Origin: Myxococcales bacterium
GTDB taxonomy: Bacteria; Myxococcota; Polyangia; Fen-1088
Assembly: GCA_003157315.1 (NCBI GenBank)
Contig: PMJE01000367.1
Coordinates: 1 to 9,839 of the forward strand
DNA length: 9,839 nucleotides
Reading direction: 5' to 3'
Positions 5,721 to 9,839 of this stretch are shown in pieces (positions within the stretch are counted from its first letter, which is position 1; every line of letters begins with the position of its first letter). The notes below the pieces were generated by a model that worked only from the letters and a program-made list of their open reading frames with translations, was not told where the DNA came from and searched no databases. A program made the translations under genes and the position numbers.

Positions 5721-6296
5721 ATGCGATTCACTCCTGTGATCGGTGGCGTGCTTTGGCTCGGCTTGCTCATCTCATGCCGCAAGCAACTGGGCGACGGGAC
5801 CACGTCCCAGCGAGATGTCGACGCCAACCTGGACGGCTTCATCGAGGCCGTGGAATCCGGGCTGGCTCTGCCAGTCAACGCCCGCTTCCTGACCTTCGGG
5901 CCGCTGCCTGGCCCGCGCCCTTGGGACAACCCGGCGGCAGCAGCCTCGGTCAGTGTCCAGGGGCGGAACGTCCCCCTCCGTCCGGGGCGCGACGGCCTGG
6001 TCCACGAGCGCTACGAAGCCCGGCCCTGTCCGCTCAAGACCATCTTTGAATGCGTAGAGATTTTGGCCACCGGCCGCTTCGGCAGGGACGGTGAGATCAT
6101 GTGCTTTGGCCTGCAGCTACAGAAGCACCCAAACGAGGTCGTGAGAAAAGACATCGCCTTCCGCTCTGCCGACTTCTGCCCCTTCCAGATGTCCGCCGGC
6201 CCCGCCCAGCAGATCATCCGCGGCCTGGAGAAGGCACAAATGGAGCACTTCCAACGCCAGGAGCCTGACAAGTATCTGGACCAGACTGGGCATTGA
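5721..6296 (+). CDS. Small predicted lipoprotein of unknown function
   Basis: The 191-residue protein begins with a basic residue, a hydrophobic stretch (6-18) and a good lipobox, LLISC, with Cys19 as the lipid site; the mature protein should be anchored to the envelope. After a short polar segment there is a Pro/Gly-rich stretch (FGPLPGPRPWDNP, 59-71) and a mixed domain with Cys103, Cys111, Cys128 and Cys153, which could form two disulfides. The C-terminus (about 162-188) is a charged amphipathic helix. I recognise no family. The gene is divergent from the histidine kinase and shares its upstream region, so it may be controlled together with it or act in the same sensing process; this is only inference from position. 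An 81-bp gap and a possible separate promoter lie before the next gene. Confidence 0.75.
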   Translation: MRFTPVIGGVLWLGLLISCRKQLGDGTTSQRDVDANLDGFIEAVESGLALPVNARFLTFGPLPGPRPWDNPAAAASVSVQGRNVPLRPGRDGLVHERYEARPCPLKTIFECVEILATGRFGRDGEIMCFGLQLQKHPNEVVRKDIAFRSADFCPFQMSAGPAQQIIRGLEKAQMEHFQRQEPDKYLDQTGH

Positions 6297-6319
6297 TCTC
6301 CCCACACCGCTAGGCTGGT

Positions 6320-6349
6320 TTGACTCTCGCCTATCTACAGAGCAAGAAT
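6320..6349 (+). promoter_or_regulatory. Possible sigma-70-like promoter of the TPR gene
   Basis: TTGACT (6320-6325) matches the -35 consensus at 5 of 6 positions. AAGAAT (6344-6349) matches -10 at 4 of 6, with an 18-bp spacer. Transcription would start near 6356, leaving a leader of about 20 bases that contains the strong AGGAGG. It lies in the gap after the small lipoprotein gene, so the TPR gene may have its own transcript. Confidence 0.4.
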
Positions 6350-6377
6350 CGCCGCCATTCTCTAGCAGGAGGCTTCG

Positions 6378-6866
6378 ATGTCTGTTCGATCGTTCAGAAT
6401 CCAGCTCGGGCTGGGCTTGCTGGCCTTGTTTGTCAGTCTGCCAGCCCGGGCAGGCCAGAGAGAGGACATTGCGCGGTCCGAGGTCGCGGCCGGCACAGCA
6501 GCCTACAACCTGGGCTATTACGAGGACGCTGCCCGCCACTATGAGGAAGCCTATCGCCAGGTGCCTGACCCTGTCCTGCTCTTCGACATCGGTCAGGCCT
6601 ACCGGCTCGCGGGCAAGCCTGACCGCGCAATCACCGCCTATCGCTCCTACCTGCGTACCGCACCTGCCGACGTTGCCAACCGGGCTCAGGTCGAAAGGCG
6701 CATTCCGGAGCTGGAGAAACTGGTGGAGCAGATGAAGAGCGCGCAGACCGCGCCGCCACGAGGGACATTGCCCCCTGCTGCACCTCCCGCCAGCCCGCCC
6801 GCCCAGGGGCAAGGCAGTGTCACGCCAGCCGCAGCTTCACCGGTCGGGGCCGCGCCTGCCCAGTAG
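6378..6866 (+). CDS. Exported TPR protein, ended by an in-frame amber codon
   Basis: The 162-residue product has a signal peptide (residues 1-25, cleavage at ARA|GQ) and two TPR-like helix pairs at about 35-64 (YNLGYYEDAARHYEEAY) and 66-98 (VLLFDIGQAYRLAGKPDRAI), then a coiled-coil-prone helix (about 103-121) and a Pro/Ala-rich tail. TPRs mediate protein-protein contacts. A consensus AGGAGG at 6367-6372 lies 5 bases before the ATG. The frame stops at TAG 6864-6866, but the same frame stays open for 87 more codons and encodes more Pro-rich sequence plus a membrane helix, as in the usual myxobacterial layout signal peptide-TPR-Pro-rich-TM. The short form would be a soluble periplasmic protein; the long form would be membrane-anchored. 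The 7140 lipoprotein gene follows 9 bases after the end of the long frame, so the two are likely one transcript. The partner is unknown. Confidence 0.82.
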   Translation: MSVRSFRIQLGLGLLALFVSLPARAGQREDIARSEVAAGTAAYNLGYYEDAARHYEEAYRQVPDPVLLFDIGQAYRLAGKPDRAITAYRSYLRTAPADVANRAQVERRIPELEKLVEQMKSAQTAPPRGTLPPAAPPASPPAQGQGSVTPAAASPVGAAPAQ

Positions 6867-7130
6867 AGCGCGAGTAGCACCCAGACACCCACAGCGCTGC
6901 CCGTGCCAGCGTCCCCTGAGACTCAGCCAGGGGCCGGCGTGCCCCCGGGCGCGGATCTTCACGCCGCCGTGCCTGGGGGCGAATCCCCGCCCGTGTACAA
7001 AACATGGTGGTTTTGGACAGGGGTGGGCGTGGTTGTTGTTGGAGGCGTAGTGGCCGCCGTCCTGCTCTCCTCCGGTTCATCGAAGGGCATCCCAGGCACG
7101 ACCCTCGGCAACCAGCCCATCTTTCAATAG
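6867..7130 (+). pseudogene. In-frame C-terminal continuation of the TPR gene beyond the amber codon
   Basis: These 87 codons plus TAG are in exactly the frame of the upstream TPR gene, with no intervening shift. They encode a Ser/Thr/Pro-rich linker, then PPVYKTWWFWTGVG and a Val/Gly-rich membrane helix (residues about 210-232 of the joined protein), then a short tail ending in QPIFQ. The pattern of charged residue, aromatic cluster and helix is that of a real membrane anchor, not chance sequence. A GTG at 6903 could start a separate peptide, but it has no convincing ribosome site or export signal. The most likely readings are a nonsense mutation (for example CAG or GAG to TAG), a sequencing error, or stop-codon read-through giving a second, anchored form. 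It is not an independent gene in my view. Confidence 0.65.
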
Positions 7131-7139
7131 GGGACATCC

Positions 7140-8252
7140 ATGCGACGAATACTCCTTGGCCTGACAATTCTGGCGCTCGCCTGCAAGTGCGGCAGCGGGA
7201 GCTCCCAAGACGTTGTAGTCGTGACGGTAGACGCCCCTGCCGGCCTGCCCGGCATCACGCAGCTCAACGTGACCTTCAGCAATGGCGGCACATCGGCGCC
7301 AGCCAGCTACCCAGCGACTCCGACAGCAACGCCAATCGTGTTTCCCACCACCCTGTCAGCCAGCATGCCCACTTCACGTACCGGCAGTATCGGGGTGAGC
7401 ATCGACGGGCTCGACGCGCAGGGCACACCGATAGCGCACGGCGAGGCCGGCAAGGATCTGATTTCGAGTGGTGAGACCGATATCACGGTAACCCTGGCGG
7501 CTGTTACGCTGGTTCCGGACGCAGGGGCCGGCGGACACGGTGGTGCGATTGCCACGGGTGGCGGCATGGCTGGCGCCGGTGGCAGTGCGGGTGGCGGCGG
7601 CAGCGCGGGACGGGACGCCGGCAGGGACGGAACCGGCGGCGCCGGCGGAACGGGCGGCAATATGACCGTCACCGACGCAGGTATGGACGCACCCGATGCA
7701 GACGGCGGCGCGGACGCTGCCACCGCAACGACCCCGGACGGTTCGACCGCTACTTGCTCACCGCCGAAGAGCACCGGCGGAATCGTTTGCCCGGGCAATT
7801 TTTGCACGATTGGAATGTGTAGTGGCTACGATTTCACATATACTGACTTGACAGGGAAATCGTCCATCTGCATGGCGCCGAACAGTCTCTGCGTAGCGGG
7901 CACCACCGGCGCATGGAATCCACCCGCAGGGACAGTTTGGGGAGTTGGCTTCGGAGTCAACCTGTCGCCGTTCAGCACGCCGGTTCAGCTTTCGGGAACG
8001 GGTGTCACGGTCGCGCTCACCGGCCTCCCGGCTGGCGTCGGTATGACCGTCGGTGTTGCGGGCTACTGTGCCGTGATTACCGCGGCCACCCAGACCATTC
8101 CTTGGACCAGTTTCAATACAATCTGTTCGGGCCCGGCCACTGGTGTGGCGCTTACGGGCGCGCCCAACACACCGACGATCCAGTTCAATCTCAGTTCCGG
8201 TTCGACCGTCGGGACTTTCGACTTCTGCGTGACCGCGCTCTCGTTCCAGTAG
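7140..8252 (+). CDS. Gly-rich predicted lipoprotein with C-terminal beta-sandwich-like domain
   Basis: The 370-residue protein starts with a short signal and a permissive lipobox (LALAC, Cys15). Residues 24-125 form a beta-rich domain (DVVVVTVDAPAGLPGITQLN, then FSNGG, later TGSIGVSIDGLDAQG and DITVTLA) that resembles an Ig-like or fibronectin-like fold. Residues 126-200 are a Gly/Ala/Asp-rich linker (GGAGGTGG-type). Residues 205-370 hold seven cysteines in the first part or spread through the beta domain (206, 217, 222, 227, 244, 251, 310, 329, 363 are the positions seen) with GYDFTYTD, GVGFGVNL, TIPWTSFNT and FDFCVTALSF at the end. That strand pattern recalls carbohydrate-binding jelly-roll modules, but no binding residue can be assigned. 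AGGGGA at 7129-7134 gives a ribosome site 5 bases before the ATG, overlapping the stop of the frame before it. The gene ends just before a strong terminator. The likely role is surface binding or adhesion; this is inference. Confidence 0.78.
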   Translation: MRRILLGLTILALACKCGSGSSQDVVVVTVDAPAGLPGITQLNVTFSNGGTSAPASYPATPTATPIVFPTTLSASMPTSRTGSIGVSIDGLDAQGTPIAHGEAGKDLISSGETDITVTLAAVTLVPDAGAGGHGGAIATGGGMAGAGGSAGGGGSAGRDAGRDGTGGAGGTGGNMTVTDAGMDAPDADGGADAATATTPDGSTATCSPPKSTGGIVCPGNFCTIGMCSGYDFTYTDLTGKSSICMAPNSLCVAGTTGAWNPPAGTVWGVGFGVNLSPFSTPVQLSGTGVTVALTGLPAGVGMTVGVAGYCAVITAATQTIPWTSFNTICSGPATGVALTGAPNTPTIQFNLSSGSTVGTFDFCVTALSFQ

Positions 8253-8264
8253 TCAGGTAACTAA

Positions 8265-8297
8265 AAGGCCCGGGAGCCTTGCGGCCGCCCGGGCCTT
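8265..8297. terminator. Strong bidirectional terminator hairpin
   Basis: AAGGCCCGGG (8265-8274) and CCCGGGCCTT (8288-8297) form a perfect 10-bp GC-rich stem with a 13-base loop. Read on the minus strand the stem is followed by a T-rich stretch (CCTTTTAGTT), a good intrinsic terminator for the oxidoreductase gene, whose stop lies 18 bases before it. On the plus strand the stem ends in TT and is followed by a broken T stretch (TTGATCGTTT), so it also suits the lipoprotein gene ending at 8252. Convergent genes sharing one hairpin is common. Confidence 0.85.
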
Positions 8298-8315
8298 GAT
8301 CGTTTCAGTGCAGCG

Positions 8316-9839
8316 TTAGGAGACGAGCTTGTCACCGGCGGGCGGAGCGAACGGAGAGTCCACGCCGGCGATTGCTAGGGCCTCGTACAGCTTCCAGCGT
8401 GCCGTAGCTTCGCGCTGACCTTGCTCCATCAGGGCGCGCGCGCGCTCCGGCATGACCTGGGCCAGCGAGCGGAAGCGCGTTTCGGTCATCGCCCACTGTT
8501 CGTACGTCATCTTGGGCGCCTTGGAGTCGAGCTTGAGCGGGTGCTCTCCCTTGTTGTATAGCGCTGGGTTGAATCGGTACAGGGTCCAGGCGCCGCTGTC
8601 GACCGCCGCGGACTGGTTGTCCATGCCCTTGGCCATGTCGATGCCGTGGGCGATGCAGGTGCTGTACGCGATGACAATGGAAGGCCCGTCGTAGGCATCC
8701 GCCTCGATCATGGCCCGCACCGTCTGGATATCGCTGTAACCCATGGCGACCTTGGCCACGTAGCAGTTGCGGTAGGCGATGGCCATCATGCCCAGGTCCT
8801 TCTTGGGCGTGGGCTTGCCAGCCGCCGCGAACTTGGCCACCGCGCCGGTCGGGGTCGACTTCGAGCACTGGCCACCGGTGTTCGAGTACACCTCGGTGTC
8901 GACCACCAAGATGTTCACGTTCCTGCCGCTGGCCAAGACGTGATCAAGCCCGCCGTACCCGATGTCGTACGCCCAGCCGTCGCCGCCCACCGCCCAGACG
9001 CTCTTCTTGACCAGCATGTCGGCCACACTGGCCAGGTTCTTCGCATCGGGGTCAGAGATCCCGGCCAGCTTCTGCTGCAGCAGAGCCACCCGCTCGCGTT
9101 GCGCGTAGATGCCCTTCTCGTCGGCCTGATTGGCTTCCATGAGGCCACTGACCAGCTCGCCAGGCAACTGGCCCGACAGCTTCTTCAACAGGACCTTGGC
9201 ATAGTCGTTCTGCTTGTCGATGGTCACCCGGAAGCCGAGCGAGAACTCGGCGGTGTCCTCGAAGAGCGAGTTGTTCCAGGCCGGGCCACGACCGTCCTTG
9301 TTCTTGGCGTACGGCGTGGTGGGCAAGTTGCCGCCGTAGATCGACGAGCATCCCGTGGCGTTGCCGATGATGGCGCGATCGCCGAAGAGCTGGGTCAAGA
9401 GCTTCACGTACGGGGTTTCGCCACAGCCGGCGCAGGCCCCCGAGTACTCGAAGAGCGGCTGCAGGAACTGGCTGCCCTTGACCGTGTCGACCTTGACCAG
9501 GCGGCGGTCCACCTCAGGCAGATCGAGGAAGAAGGCGTAGTTGTCGCGTTCTTGAGCGCGCAGCGGCATCTGTGGCTCCATCATGATGGCCTTCTTGCTC
9601 TTGTCCTTCTTGTCCGTTGCGGGACAGACCTCCACGCACAGCGTGCAGCCGGTGCAGTCCTCGGGCGCGCTCTGCAGCGCATACATCACGTCGCCGTATT
9701 CCTTGCCTTTGAACTTGGTGGACTTGAAAGTCGCCGGCTTCTTTTCCAAGAGCTTCGCGTCGACGACTTTCGCGCGGATGGCCGCGTGCGGACACACCAG
9801 CGTGCACTTGTTGCACTGGATGCAGAGGTCCGGGTACCA
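8316..9839 (-). CDS. nifJ: Pyruvate:ferredoxin (flavodoxin) oxidoreductase, C-terminal part
   Basis: The last 507 residues of a single-chain PFOR lie here; the family is about 1200 residues and the rest is beyond the right edge. It oxidises pyruvate with CoA to acetyl-CoA and CO2 and passes electrons to ferredoxin or flavodoxin. Numbering from the edge: a two-[4Fe-4S] ferredoxin domain with CIQCNKCTLVCP (6-17) and CTGCTLCVEVCP (62-73); the thiamine diphosphate domain with CAGCGETPY (Cys136, Cys139), GCSSIYGG (Cys164), GDGWAYDIGYGG (from about 286), EVYSNTGGQ (316-324) and Cys395 in TCIAHGIDM. Cys136, 139, 164 and 395 match the four ligands of the third, catalytic-site cluster. All are present, so the enzyme should be functional. 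Valine 15 is encoded by GTG and could be mistaken for a start, but the conserved cluster reads through it to the edge. It points to anaerobic or low-oxygen metabolism. The paralogous oxidoreductases for other 2-oxo acids are less likely given the close match to pyruvate enzymes. Confidence 0.95.
   Translation of the reverse strand, partial: WYPDLCIQCNKCTLVCPHAAIRAKVVDAKLLEKKPATFKSTKFKGKEYGDVMYALQSAPEDCTGCTLCVEVCPATDKKDKSKKAIMMEPQMPLRAQERDNYAFFLDLPEVDRRLVKVDTVKGSQFLQPLFEYSGACAGCGETPYVKLLTQLFGDRAIIGNATGCSSIYGGNLPTTPYAKNKDGRGPAWNNSLFEDTAEFSLGFRVTIDKQNDYAKVLLKKLSGQLPGELVSGLMEANQADEKGIYAQRERVALLQQKLAGISDPDAKNLASVADMLVKKSVWAVGGDGWAYDIGYGGLDHVLASGRNVNILVVDTEVYSNTGGQCSKSTPTGAVAKFAAAGKPTPKKDLGMMAIAYRNCYVAKVAMGYSDIQTVRAMIEADAYDGPSIVIAYSTCIAHGIDMAKGMDNQSAAVDSGAWTLYRFNPALYNKGEHPLKLDSKAPKMTYEQWAMTETRFRSLAQVMPERARALMEQGQREATARWKLYEALAIAGVDSPFAPPAGDKLVS

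Noticed and set aside
5627..5929. 101-codon N-terminal extension of the histidine kinase
   Set aside because: It has no domain, would run antisense through the divergent lipoprotein start, and places the first membrane helix unusually far from the N-terminus.
6903..7130. Separate small gene starting at GTG 6903
   Set aside because: It is in the same frame as the TPR gene and supplies its missing linker and TM anchor; no convincing ribosome site or separate signal is seen.
7525..7670. GGC-rich stretch considered as a CRISPR-like or satellite repeat
   Set aside because: There are no regular unique spacers or a constant unit; it is the coding sequence of a Gly-rich linker.

Overview
The window is GC-rich, gene-dense bacterial DNA that reads like a chromosome segment of a myxobacterium, most likely of the Polyangia/Sorangiineae type. 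The grounds for this are a transmembrane Ser/Thr kinase of the myxobacterial kind (IASGGMATV loop, HRDVSPQN catalytic loop), two lipoproteins with long Gly/Ser/Asp-rich linkers, a signal peptide-TPR-Pro-rich-TM protein and an orphan sensor histidine kinase. The assignment comes from protein style, not from a database search. I see no tRNA, rRNA, CRISPR array, insertion sequence or phage gene.

Layout. 1-336 (+) is the 3' end of a CusA/CzcA-type RND efflux pump cut by the left edge. 337-558 is intergenic and holds three inverted repeats. 559-4169 (+) is a tight probable operon: a membrane Ser/Thr kinase (559-2220), a signal-peptide protein with a PEGA-like domain and two membrane helices (2248-3117), and a putative Cys-rich surface lipoprotein (3141-4169). 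The gaps inside it are 27 and 23 bp. Convergent to it lies an orphan histidine kinase (4256-5626, -). Divergent from the histidine kinase is a small lipoprotein of unknown function (5721-6296, +); a 12-bp inverted repeat sits in the shared 94-bp promoter region. Next come a TPR protein (6378-6866, +) whose reading frame continues after an in-frame TAG to a C-terminal TM helix ending at 7130, and a Gly-rich lipoprotein with a Cys-containing beta-type domain (7140-8252, +). A strong bidirectional hairpin (8265-8297) separates this from the C-terminal part of pyruvate:ferredoxin oxidoreductase (8316-9839, -), cut by the right edge.

Reading it together: the middle of the window looks like an envelope-sensing and cell-surface region, with a kinase that has an extracytoplasmic tail, envelope partner proteins, a second membrane sensor and several exported proteins. 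It is flanked by a transport gene and a central-metabolism gene. The most notable points are the amber-interrupted TPR gene, the kinase-PEGA-lipoprotein operon, and the exported Cys-containing domains at the ends of the two Gly-rich lipoproteins.
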